DNA of 64,000 nt from Amphibalanus amphitrite. Lineage: Eukaryota > Arthropoda > Thecostraca > Balanomorpha > Balanidae. Location of the stretch: positions 434,001-498,000 of the forward strand of contig NW_024881850.1 in NCBI RefSeq assembly GCF_019059575.1, given 5' to 3'. Both the position numbers and the translations under genes were made by a program. The notes beneath the pieces are model-generated. The model saw only the letters and a program-made list of their open reading frames with translations. It was not told the DNA's origin and did not search any database. Positions within the stretch are counted from its first letter, which is position 1. Each line of letters begins with the position of its first letter. Below are positions 43,070 through 55,052 of this stretch, piece by piece.

Positions 43070-44890
43070 AAGACCCACATGATTGAGCGAGACCGAATGG
43101 CATCTAATTATGAATAATTTGTACTACGAATGACATCGTACCAGGCAAAGAGCAAAACAATCATTGTTCTCATTTCAATCACTTATGTTTCATGTCACCC
43201 AGTAATTATTCTTATCGATCAAAGCGGATCGGTGGTTCTAGTTAGGCGCCGTCACATGTCTGGTGTTTTGAGGTGTAATTTCTCACTATCCAAAACAATA
43301 TTGAGTTCGTTAGCAGTGCCGTTGGCTTTTCTTTTGATTGTATGTAAAAGAAAAAAATATTGCTATGCCTGCACTCTTGCTGGATCAAATTTGTTCAGAA
43401 TAGCTGATGATTGTTGCAACAATAGTCAGCTAACCGGACGTGGAGCAGCTTTCATCAAACCACATGCGCCAAGAGGGTTGTTAATCACTCATGCAGAATA
43501 AATCATGCATCATTTATCATGGTCATGAAATGGTGATTGGTTGTGATAACAAATGGCTGCGTGGCCAAAGATACCTAATATGTAAAAATGAGAAAGCCCC
43601 AAGCTACCACTTATTTGTTCATAAGTATAGGTAAATCACATGCATGGCTTCTTTTGCTGTTTTGTCAAAAAGTGTCAAAGTTAGCTGTAAATTTATTTTC
43701 TCTACCTAACAATAATGTAATGTAACAATAACTTCGACTAGGCTTAGGTGTTTATTCATGTAATTGCTTATCTGTAAGTGATGGTAACAATCAACAAGAG
43801 ACAAAACTTAATGTTGAGGTTGATGTCATCCAACCTAACCACTTATAAAATAGACTACATGTAGTTGGTGCTTAAACAACGATTTTATTTGATAAAAATC
43901 TTGCCTGTACCCAAAGTAAAAGTCGTGCAGTTACTTGAAGTGTAAATGTGTAATATATGGCCAACCTATCTGAAAGAATACATACTCTCCCAAAACCATG
44001 GTGTCAATCGACCTGCGGTCCATACGGCTTAGTTTGGACGTCCAGAACAAATCTTTCCCGTCTTCGATTCCATCTAAACGGCCGCCTTATTCCGTGACCT
44101 TCAATCACACAATTTCGATGTTTTCAGTTCTGATATTCCAGTCTCACCGTTATGAGGGTCAGTTTTACTGGATTATGAAATTTACCGTCCGGGGCTAAAG
44201 CAGTAGGGAAATTACAGCGCGGCGGCCCAGCGTATTATTACCGCTCGTGTGTTCCACCATCAAATGCATTTTTCCCGGGCGCTCTCCGAGATTCCAGGCC
44301 GGGAAATGTTACCCAGGGGATAATGAGTTCGGCTTATGATGGATATTGTGAACCGGTGGGGCGTCATTTTGATTCATGACACTGTTTGGACATATAATAC
44401 AGAGAATAATAATGTGAGATATTGAGACGTATAGGTATCCAAATCAATTTCACGCTGTCAGACGGAGAGGGTTATGGACAGCTTTGATATAGAAAAGTGA
44501 TGTTTTCCTAAAGACTGCGCTACACGCATTTACCTGAAATGTTAGAAAAGGATGCCTCACTCGCCTACCTTGAGTGCGTATTTTTTTTATCTGCGGAGCG
44601 TTTATAACGACTTACCTAGTCAATAGCTGATCTCTCATTAATGATTAATTTACTGCACACATGGCTTCAAGCTTTAATGCGCACGCTGAAAAACACCATC
44701 AAGTCTCAACTAAGGCTGAATCACGCACATATATTGTAAATATGTCTTATCTATTTTTCTAGACAATACCGTCTTATAACGATGCACAGCTGATGCTGCC
44801 CCAAAAATGAGACATTGTACGACAATGCTGAATTGCTGACCCACATCGATCAGCGTGCGATACTCAGATCACCTTTGTTCTCATCTCGTT
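43070..44890. other. AT-rich non-coding tract, intron-like
   Basis: No gene was recognised. Base composition drops sharply compared with the patch before it, as in an intron. Confidence 0.3.
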
Positions 44891-44978
44891 TTTCTCATTG
44901 ACACTGCCTCCTTCTTTCATGCGAATATAGATCAACCGCGCTGCAGCAGTGCATAAAACATAAAAGTCCGGCTATACC

Positions 44979-45275
44979 TACCGTTCGCTGTCCCATTCTC
45001 TTCAGAACGCCGCTCTCTCGGTCCACTTCGAACACATCTACAGTCCATATCGCCCGTTGGAATTCGGAAGGCGCGTTGCCGAACCGCCCACCTGCCGACG
45101 GATCGTCCCATTGAGTGCGGGGTAGTCTCGCAATGTCCCTCTCTGTGTAACTATGTGCCTCCGCTGCTCCTGACACCAAGTTCAGACAGCTGGCGATGAT
45201 TACCCACTGTTCCGTCCTCTGAACGTGCCGCCCAAGTATGTTCCCTGTGCCCTCCGGCGGTCCCCAACAGCCCAC
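44979..45275 (-). CDS. Candidate exon, minus strand
   Basis: The frame includes YTERDIARLPRTQWDDPSAG and RAIWTVDVFEVDRESGVLKR, then meets a GTAGGTAT donor near 44,979. Sequence quality is more protein-like than its surroundings, but no family was recognised and possible acceptors (CGCCAG, GTGTCAG near 45,180) are only moderate. Confidence 0.25.
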
Positions 45276-45573
45276 CGGTTTCGCCGGTCCCTCCCTCCCC
45301 AGCTTCCCGCCCCCCGGCCACCTCCCCCCCTAGACACGCTCCCTTCCCGTTCGGCACGTGCCGGGCGGACGGCGGGCGGCGGTGCATCAAACGGTGGGGA
45401 GGGGAGGGAGGCACGTACTGGTCATCCAGGCCGGGTCGGGTTCGGACAGGGGAGGGGGAGAGGATTAATGAGTACCCGCTGACAGCCGATAGCGCGCGCC
45501 CCATAAGCACCGGAGTGTAAACAGATCGTTAGGAGGGACACGGGCGGGTCGGGTCACTCTGTCGGGTGCTCTA

Positions 45574-46875
45574 CGAGGGGCGTTCAAAAAGTTCTCGGCC
45601 CGACCATGAAGGAGTAGAGAAACGACGTCGACTTATTAGACCAAAAATGTTCATTTAGTCCAATAACCAGCGTTAAGACAAAAACATTTCGCGCAGCGCT
45701 TCGCGAGAGGCCCCTGGGTCTCCATAGCCAAGTGGGTTTTGGACGCATCTGGCACGTCCAAGACGGCTGCTTTTGTCTCCTTGCTGTCAGCGAAGTTGCC
45801 ACTGCTAAGCAATTTCCTTATGTTGGGGAGGAGGTGGCAACCTGAGGGTGCAAGGTACGGATAAAAAAGTGGCTGTGACAACAACTCGAAGCCACAGCTC
45901 ACTGTTTCGCTGATCGTCACCCTGCTCATGTGTGCTGGTGCGTGGTCCTGGATCAGGCGCACACTTTTAGTCAGCTTCCCTAGTCTCTCCTTGATATATG
46001 CTGCTCGCTACTGTTATCGAAAGGAGGTGTAGTATTCATCATTAATTGTGCGCCCCTGTTTTAGAAAGTTGACGAGCAGAGCCCCGCCAGCATCCCAAAA
46101 TGCAACCACTGTCACCTTGCCGTCTGACTTAAACACGTCGCACACATTTGGTGGCCTTTACTCAGTGTGCTTCCACTTGTGCAACTCGGTCACGCCCTTA
46201 AGGTCAACGTGTGACACCCACAATTCCTCCACGGTAACAAGTAGTTAAATGAACTCTTTTGGATCTTCGATATAGGGACCAAAATTTTCGCGTTACGCCT
46301 CCTTTCGAGTCTGCCTTTCCTCTGAGTCAGCAAACGGGGGATGCATCTTGCAGAGATCTTAAACATATAAATACGCTGTCGAAGAATGGCTTTGAGGAAC
46401 CTGATAGACACCTCCGCTCCTGCTGCGTTGTTCCAGACCAGAACATTTGCCATTTTTCACAAAGAAGGGCTTATTTTTCATATTTTCTTGAGTCAATGCT
46501 GTTGATGGCTGGCCACTGTGGGGGTGACCATTAATGATCTGTTGACCAAAATTGAACAGAGATGCCCACTTTTTGACGCTACTGTAAGAAAGACAAACAT
46601 CAACATGTGTTGGCACTAGCTTTTCGTGAATAACGTTTGGTGCATTTTTCTGCAATGCATGAACCAAATAACTGTTCTCTTCTGGGCGTCGCCCATTCTG
46701 ACCGGGAATGGCAAACTATGTTACGGTTAATTAACAGCCTGAACCAATCACAGGGCAGGTTGGTTAATGGCTACGTAAGTGGAAATCCCAATAACACATC
46801 ATTGAACACACCGCGTTGCTGGCCGAAATTCCAACTCCTTCATGGTTGGGCCGGGAACTTTTTGAACGCCCCTCG
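45574..46875 (-). mobile_element. Full-length but decayed mariner element
   Basis: 1302 bp between TA dinucleotides (45572-45573, 46876-46877), with inverted ends beginning CGAGGGGCGTTCAAAAAGTT. The minus strand carries recognisable transposase pieces in shifted frames: HEKLVPTHVDVCLSYSSVKK (helix-turn-helix region), ISARCIPRLLTQRKGR (linker), LIQDHAPAH (second catalytic Asp region) and LAPSGCHLLPN. In mariners the last motif has Asp where this copy has Gly, so the DD34D triad is broken as well as the frame. Size, ends and TA target fit mariner well. Confidence 0.92.
45651..46667 (-). pseudogene. Mariner transposase remnant
   Basis: Transposase coding remains spread over three shifted frames: 46,667-46,480 (N-terminal DNA-binding part), 46,453-46,190 (SARCIPRLLT linker to catalytic start) and 45,962-45,590 (catalytic C-terminal part). 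The third catalytic Asp is replaced by Gly. It cannot encode an active enzyme. Confidence 0.88.
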
Positions 46876-46877
46876 TA

Positions 46878-49800
46878 TGTCTCTGTCACACCTGCGCTTA
46901 GTCGGCTGCTCTTCTCGCGGGATTAGGACTGGTCAAGTTTCAGAACCTATCATGTATGAGAAATACAATAGTGGTCAAGTTCACGGAGGACGTTTAAAAA
47001 CACGTTAAATATCTTGCTTTCTGGTATTTTTTTTTGTCCATGATGCTTTTTAGAAACGCGTGGTGTTCGTAAAATACTCGAACCATAACATATCCCACTT
47101 TAACTTTGTAATTATGCAAATTTGCTTATTTTACTCATATCCGCTTTCCCCGGACAGCTGTAACATTCCGTTTTTATACCAGAAACTGCATTCACGTCAG
47201 CGTTGTAATATCCTATCAAAAGGACAATGCTGTTGTTTTTCGCATTAAACCAATAACCACACTTATCCGGCTGCATGCATTTGGCATAGGGGACCGGACG
47301 GCACCGGCGTTCTGTCGCGGTTACCGGTCACGCTCCGGTCCGGCGGCGGTGGCGGCGCGGCGGTGCGCCACCCGGCGACAGATGCGCCGCATTTGTACCG
47401 GCTGTGGCGCCGCGCCGTTACCCGCCACACCGACCGACAGATCGGTCACCGAACATGACAGGCACGCAGCCGCTCTCGGCAGACGACACCACGGGATCTG
47501 CAGCTGCGGGAGGCTGCGGCATGAAAACTTAGCTCGAGTTTCTGAGACGTTTCAGGTTTCAGGTCTCTCAAAAACGATTATCCCAGTTTCGTGTAAGCTA
47601 TTAGCTACTTGGCGACGGGCGCGGGAAAACTCTAACCACTTCACACATAAGCTACCGGATGAAAGTTGAACATTACAATCATCAAGTGACCACTGAATGC
47701 ACTCACTACGCAAAACTCTCACTCGGAACAACGAGAGTAAAGCGTTGCTTCTGTCTACTTGCCAATACCGACCCACTGCACCGTTGTGCTTCTCGCTCCT
47801 ACACTGTCTCTCGTCTATTGTTGTCTGCGAGTCGCCATCGAGTACCGGATGACGGCACTTATACCGCCGGCAGCTGGGCCCCTGACGGCGGTCACGGCGC
47901 TCCGAAGACAATCGCGGCGCACTGGTGACGACCACGGCTCACCGGGCGCAGGCGCGCGCGACATGTGATAGAAATGGAGCTTCCTCAGACGCCGGATGTT
48001 CGTGGTGGAATGGGTAAATGCTACTGTGTCGATTGATCTGATTGGAAAGAGGAGGGTAGGTCTTCAATATTCATGTGAAATTGCAAGAGACTTGCGTGCA
48101 TAAATTGGTGTAAAATGCAAACCTGCGTTTTACAAACAATGAATACCTAATATTAAAAAGTTGTTTCATCGTTACTTCTATGCTTTCGAATTATATAAGA
48201 AATAAACTAAAGCAAAAAGCTGCAGATAATGCGCCAAAATGAAGTTTTTTTTCCGTAAAATGTGAGTGTGCACAAATTAAATCTGAAAATATAGCATTCT
48301 TTATGAAATTAATTATGCTACGCTAGATGATTGCATGGACAAAATGGTGCAAGGCTACAGAAATATGACGTGCATCACGCTCAAAGCAATACCGTTAAAC
48401 GGAACTACCGGCTGTTCTCGATTAGCATACAGAGGTCCTGCCTTCCATTCAATCAACCCGAGGCATTCTTGGCATTCATTAGCTAATTTCTAAAGAAGTA
48501 CCTAATGGGTCTGTCAAAGCACGTGTGCGAGTGCCGGGCGTCACATCACTCAGCCGGTCATCTGAGTACCGTTTTGCGTCGGGTGAAAGTGCCGTTTGCA
48601 GGCCTCCAGCGGCCATGAGCAATGAGGCGTTGACGGCCAATCCGCCCAGGTGATTGGTGGTGGTGCAGTTGTTATTCATCTCACGATAATGCACTACCAG
48701 TCCATTCATTGCTCTCGTCATGCAACGCACAGATGTGCGGGAACCCGAGCTGAACGCTCAGACATGCAGTGCTAAAGACGTGCGTGAAGGGTGCGCGCAT
48801 ATGTATATCTAATGCACCGCGTGCTCTCATACCTTCCGCACGTGCATGGTTTGCCCGTGTGCGCCGGAAGGCGGCCACGGGTTCCACGTCGGCCGTGGCT
48901 GAACGCGCCGCGACCGCTGCTCATTACTCGGGTATTCCAGCCAACGGCAGGGCGGCGCTGTTCGATCGTCAACAAAACCTTTCGAGCCGCTTCAGTAAAT
49001 GGTCGGCATCCGGGCGGCGGAGGCGGCATCTCGGCACTTCGAGTGCCGAGGGCGCCGCACCGTCCGCCGGTCACAAAAACGGACCGAAAACGGACCAGGG
49101 ACGACCCGCTGCAGTTTCTGGAGCGCGGCAGTGGTCAACGCCCATGCGGGTGCACTGGCAACAAATAGGAGGGGCCAACAGTTGTTTGGGTAAGGTAGCA
49201 GGTCATTGTAGAATTCATGGAGCAAAAATTACCCGTCGTGTCGTATATCATAACTTTTTCTAGGGTTGACATAACCCTTGAAAAAGTTATAATAATCGAA
49301 ACGTCGGCATTTTTCGTTGCAATATCTTGCATATTTATGAAATAATTGTCACATTACAACTCAATTGATGGAGCGTTTGCCAAAATAATGTGAATTGGCA
49401 GGTTCAACAATAAACGGACCGGTGGAAACAGTGCGGTTAGAATATAGAAAATAAAATTAATCATTCGTTAGTTCTAACGAAGCTTTGATATTCTGAAACG
49501 GTTACATGACAATGATACGCTTATTATTTATGATAAACTGTTCCCCTGGATATCTGTTAAGGCCATTTGCTCTCTCAGCTTTCGACTCTTTGCCCTCCCC
49601 TTCCGGTAACGGACTCGGCTGCCGGATGGTCTGTCACTCTCCCCGTGACGATTAACAGGAGTGTTGTGATGGATTCCTGAGGTGTGTATGCTGATGTCAC
49701 AGCTCTGCCAGAGGCGTGATGGATCCTGAGAGCCGACAAGCTGCGAGCGTCAAACACACAGGTCTGATCTTTGTCTCTGAAGACATGTGGGAGCAAATTA

Positions 49801-50289
49801 TATGAAAACATACAAGCGGAGAATGTAAAATTGTAATGGAGGATACCGCCAAAGATCACTTTAAGTTAGATGACTATCATGACATTTTTTTTCTCATCGT
49901 CTCATCTCATCTTCACATTATCTTCATCTCATCTCATCTTCAAATTACCTAATTCATGGTTGTCTACTTCAGTTACTTCGTAAGCATAAACTCGGGATAG
50001 AGCTTTTCACGTCACCAGTAGCACGGCCTTTGGCTCATTTTATCTTGCATTGCTTTCAATCTTTCCACCTCATTTAGTTTCCTACCCTCATCCGGTGGCC
50101 AGAAAACTCGCCGCACCTTGAAACTGAGCGGAAGACGTTTTATTCAGCGTCATTGTCAGGTCTAGACAGTCCTCGACACTCCCACTCTGTCACACAACAA
50201 AGCAGATCAGGCCCCCACAGATGTGGACCACCGGTGTTGTGGTAATGTGACCCCACTCAGGGCCTCCGGGAGCTAGAGAGCAAGGAGGT
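46878..50289. other. 3.4-kb tract with two CpG-rich patches, no recognised gene
   Basis: CpG-rich patches at 47,280-47,500 (GGCGGCGGTGGCGGCGCGG) and 48,830-49,150 look promoter-like. Open frames there (for example 48,769-49,263, plus) have no recognised domain. An imperfect hairpin (49,250-49,290) and TCATCTCATCT low complexity at 49,895-49,945 are the only other structures seen. Confidence 0.35.
49250..49290. repeat. Imperfect 18-bp inverted repeat with short loop
   Basis: ATAACTTTTTCTAGGGTT faces AACCCTTGAAAAAGTTAT across a GACAT loop, with one mismatch. Confidence 0.8.
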
Positions 50290-50297
50290 ATCGCGTT

Positions 50298-52041
50298 TAG
50301 AGTTGCAAAATTTCCCTACCGCACTACCGGCATGCCGGTAATTTTTCACTACCGCAGGTTTATTCGTGGTATCTGGCATGCCTTGCCGGTAGCATGCCGG
50401 TATTTTTGATTTTGTGCAAAAAAAAATTATCAGCAAATGATTCAAACTTTGGACACTAAGAGGCTCTCAAGTTGTAGTAACAGCAATATTAGCCACTGCA
50501 AGATACATTTTGTGGTAGAAGTTCCATTGCTAAGTGTAGGGGTAACACAAACACATGGACCTCAGCATTTCACACAATTCACAGGCTTGGTTATAATTAG
50601 AATTGTCAAAAATCTACTGTGGTCTATAAAAGGAAGAATACTCATTCATGTTGCAAAAGCACGATAAACTAGTAAGTCTAATGGTAGGTAATACGTATAG
50701 CACAATAAAATAAATAAATGTTCATGACAACATTCCCTAGGGGAAAAGGCCCGCAGAATCAAAACACCAAAAAACACAATGCTTGGAAACTGGCCTTGAG
50801 TCCTGAGATCATGAGATGTGATCTGAGAAACTCCTACAAAGAATTTGACACTGAAAATCCAGCTGAAAAGGCAGGTGTTAGTAGCCCTGAGCCTGACTTT
50901 GGTCCCATAATTAAATGAAAATGGATTTGAACTGGCATTTTGTCTTTATCTTTACAAGAAAACACATCATGCAGGCAAAATTGACACAACGTGGCGCAAA
51001 TAATTAGACAACCAAGGATTTGCTTTTAAGATTCTCTCTCCCCTAATGAATGGATGTAATCTGATGACGTAATATTTATTCATATACCCTTTTGGTTGAA
51101 TAACTGAAGAGAAATGAATTTCTTTGTAGTGAATTACACTACAATGTTGATTTCATCATAATGTAATATTGTGTTGGATAATTTTTATCAATATAATCAT
51201 TCACGAGGCAGTGGCTTGCAGTCGTTAAACATTTTTTGGCAGCGTTTTAATCAGCTGGTTAAAAGCCTCTGTTATGGCGCATCTGTTTCGAAATCGATAA
51301 CCTTGTGTTTGTTCCCGCTTGAGGTTGGAGAGGATGGAAGAGATATCGTTTTTATACATATTATTTGGTGACTATTCTCAGGACTAGTGAGTTATTAACA
51401 CATTTTTTACATGATTCGTATCTTATTCACGAACCAGCAAGCCATAGTGGATAGGAAAAAGTAGATGTTGATCTCGCTTCCTCAGTTAGGAAGATGGCCG
51501 AATCTGTACTTGTTTACCTATGTTTTGACCATCTAGATTTTAAACATTTGGCTGGTGCCTGCAACATTTTAGGAGAATATGGAAGTAGAACACCTATGAA
51601 ATGTAAATGTGATTACTGCTCACTGTCCAGTCTTCAAAAACACATTTCAGTAATTCAAGTCCTTTTCGTCCTCACCTTTTTGATGAATGTATTAGTTTTT
51701 TGTAGGCAATACTTATTTAATTACAGGTGATATTTTAACAGTTATAGACTGGAATTGAGTTTCAAAATTGTGGGAATTTGTGGGGCCAACTCAGCCAAAA
51801 TCAGCCTGCTGGTATTTGTGGTTGGACAATGGATGGCTGTTGGGTGGGAGGGGTGCTGAAACTGCCAAAATGTGGCATCTCTTGCAAAGGTAGGCTAGAA
51901 TCAAGAATGCAGGTTTTCAGTATGCCGGTAATTTGGCGTTTTTTTTTTGCTTGGGGCGTGGTAGCATGCCGGTATCCCAGAAAATTTTTGTGGGGCGGGG
52001 CGGTGCCGGTAGCAGCCTTTTGGGAAAACTTTGCAACTCTA
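50298..52041. mobile_element. Non-autonomous hAT element with palindromic subterminal motifs
   Basis: 1744 bp with inverted TAGAGTTGCAAA ends and a perfect ATCGCGTT duplication (50290-50297, 52042-52049). GCATGCCGGTA occurs several times near both ends, partly as the palindrome CCGGCATGCCGG. Internal frames such as 51,494-51,730 have no hAT transposase features (no BED finger or dimerisation motif was seen), so it is probably mobilised in trans. Confidence 0.88.
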
Positions 52042-52049
52042 ATCGCGTT

Positions 52050-54690
52050 CCTTTGAGGCGTTGATTGTCAACCCCCGGTTGTAATGATGGTGAACCAGCT
52101 GTTGCATGAAATCGAATCTCAGACGAGACAAATTTGAAGGCGACAGCTGCTGGGCAAAACAAATGGCGCCGCTCTCCCAACGTAAAGACTGGTTGACTCA
52201 TTCCAAAAAGGCTGATCCTTATAAAACGCACTGAAGTAAGACGCGGAACTGAACTATAATAGTTGAAAGGAAAACATTGGCAGCTGTTATGCTGATGTGA
52301 TGCTGTGAGTGATTGATGCTGTATACAGCTTTTTTGTTGTAAATGGCGAATTTTATGGAGCTGAGCAACACACATATTTAATGTTCAAAATGAAGTTATT
52401 TTCATTTTAAGCGTCGTTTAAAACTTTCGGAATGCATCGCAAGGCATAGAAAGCGTAAACGAGCAGCTGTATCATTCCATACCATTTTACCCGTAATTTT
52501 CTCCTTAGGGCGGCTGTTTAGCATATATATTGGCTAACAAGGAGCGAAGTTATCTGGTCCGACGTTTTGATGTATGCGCGTCATTATTTTCCGGCATCTG
52601 TGGCGCCTCATGTGACACCATTCCAGTGCCCCGTCCTACTGGCACCGTAAGTGACAGGACACAGACACACTGACACAGTGTACATTCAGGAACACCAACA
52701 AACGATGTCAGCCTGACAAAGAGGGGCGGCTTTTGTTGTATTTGTAGCTGTTTTCCATTCGTGAACTTGGCCTACGCTATGCCAAATATTCGTGTCGTTT
52801 GTGATATGTACGCGATGAGTGCACATTGCCTAATTACCAAATTGCGTTCAGGAGTCGGGAACAAATAACGTTGTGCCGCACACGACTGCTTTCACTCCTT
52901 ATCTCCTGTGCCGCCCAGGGCTGGCGGCCACCGGCAGTGATCGATGCGCCACAATTGCCTCAGCTGGTCGCCAGCGCGCCGCGATCGTATCCACGGAAAG
53001 ATCGCGGTCCAGACGGCGCCAGAGAATTTGTCTTGGATGCACCTGTGCGCACCGAACCGCTCTCTTTTGAGCCATGAGCTCGTTGGGCCACATGACGAGT
53101 CACGTATCATGTTCAAAAGCTGCCGCGAATGATGCGTAAAAGGTTTTACTAGTCTGACGGATGTCTGCAATCGTATATGCGCTTTGCACAATGACACACA
53201 CTCCATAAAAAGAAGGGGAGATATAAAAAAACTGAAAGTCGATAAATTTTGACAAGTGCATACCTACTCAAAGGAGAAGTTTGATTGATAGACGCCAAGC
53301 TATTTGCCACAATAAGCGTGAATATCGCGTGTTTAGAAACCATTTGTATCGGAGAGGTTGCTAAGGATATCCCGTGTGTTGATTGCTAACGGCCTTTGGC
53401 AGCGAAGCGTGAACACCGTTAATCATTTGCTCACCTTACCAGTACCGCAGGCGTAGGAAGAGCTGCAAATTACCAAGCGAACCCGAACTGTAAGCTAAGA
53501 CCTAAGTACCAGCTGAACCTGGCTTCCAGGCTAAACACAAATCGCCATCATCATCCTCATCATCATCATCATCATCGTCGTCGTCGTCATGAGAATGCCT
53601 GCACGTTGAGGTTGATCTGCACGATAAGCTCGAATATGTTGAGATTGAAGGCATGAGCTCAAGTCCCCAGACTCAAACTTCCCACTCACTATGGGACACA
53701 GTTACCGTGGGTAGCGTTTGTCACGCGGCCACCTGAGCTCAGACGCTGGTCATTCTGGCTAAGTGGCCGTCAAATAGTCGTGCTCGTGTGATGCGGAGGG
53801 GTTCGGTTTCGGTTCCCATCCCAGGAGCTTTCTCCGCGGACCCCGATCCACCCGGGCGTGGCGAGTCGCCGACCGGCCAAGCTGCTCGCTCCTGACGCGA
53901 TAAGTAGGTATCTCACATTTTTAGAAGGAGCATCGCAGCAGAAGACGGACAGCTTTCTCTTCTCACCCCGCGCCAGACTTGGGTCGACAAGGGAGATACG
54001 TGGTGTCGGTATCTAGGAAATATTTGGGGGACGTGAAGATGTTCGACTAGAACAGGAACCTTTTGACGATAGAAAGCTACCTCCACTGTTGTGATATTCC
54101 AGAGATAAGAGGGTGGGCCGTGGGGTAACATTGTGGTTTTACCGTTTGTCTGGAGCAGTTAACTAAATTAACTATTACACACCATAAAACGTAACAGTTT
54201 TATTGCCAGCCTCGCCATCCTAAATTAAGTTAATCAAGAGGAACTCTATGACACACCCGCAACAATTTGTGTATTGTTTATTAGCGCTTAGGCCTACAAT
54301 TTTGGGCTCACTCATGTTGCATGCTACACATGACACTAATCTCATGTAATTAGAATGACTTGAGCATTTTGCCAGAGTTGTTTCGCAAGAGATGATTGTT
54401 TCAACTGTCCAACATGCTACAATTACGCCTTGGATCTGGCACCATATTGTTCTTCACTGACATAGTTCCTCGAATAAAGCTCACGTGCTCATTTAGGCGA
54501 ATTAGTCATTCAAAAATAAAAAGCTCCCAAAATGCTGCAAATGCGGCGAAATGCTGGAACAATTGCAATTTTATGTCTCTTGTAAGTGCCGCCTCGTCCC
54601 CAAAATCACAGCCAGAAATGGCAGCTACCGTGAGAACCGTTCCGTGACGTCCAAACTCTAGAACAATTGCACCTCCTGCCGGGCTACAAT
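52050..54690. other. Non-coding tract with (ATC/GTC)n microsatellite
   Basis: CATCATCATC then CGTCGTCGTC repeats run at 53,546-53,589. A GC-rich patch at 52,900-53,080 has open frames on both strands but no recognisable domain. Confidence 0.35.
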
Positions 54691-55052
54691 AGTCGTGCGC
54701 ACCATTGTCATTGTGGGGGCGGCAGGGGCGCCACGTCGTCGTCTATGTCACTGTCTGTCCTCTGACTGATGCCCTCTGTGCCGACAGGACCGGTCACGGC
54801 CTACACGGACCGTCACGGCTCTGCGCGGCGCGGCACAACGCCCTCACACATCAACACCGGCCCCGGGCTGCAGCTCGAGCCGACCGTGCCGGGCCAACAG
54901 TGAAAGGCGCCGCTTCCGACGCCGGAAATCGGGGCGACGACAAGTGGTGCTTCCTGAGCTGCCGACCGCCGAAAACAGCGCGCCCTGGCCACTTCCGGCG
55001 GTTTACCGGCCACGTCCGGCGCGGCCGATTGCTGAGGTGTGATTCGTGCTAG
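54690..55052 (+). promoter_or_regulatory. CpG-rich sequence before the long exon
   Basis: Dense CpG over 360 bp directly upstream of the long open exon, ending GATTCGTGCTAG. It could be promoter plus 5' UTR. The TAG also makes a possible splice acceptor at 55,053, so an upstream exon is an alternative. Confidence 0.4.

Noticed and set aside
42537..43103. 188-codon minus-strand frame in a CpG-rich patch
   Set aside because: GC-rich promoter-like sequence lacks stops by composition. The plus strand carries a better-supported donor (43,065), and no domain was recognised.
48769..49263. 164-codon plus-strand frame
   Set aside because: It lies in a CpG-rich patch where several overlapping frames are open on both strands. 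Nothing distinguishes it as coding.
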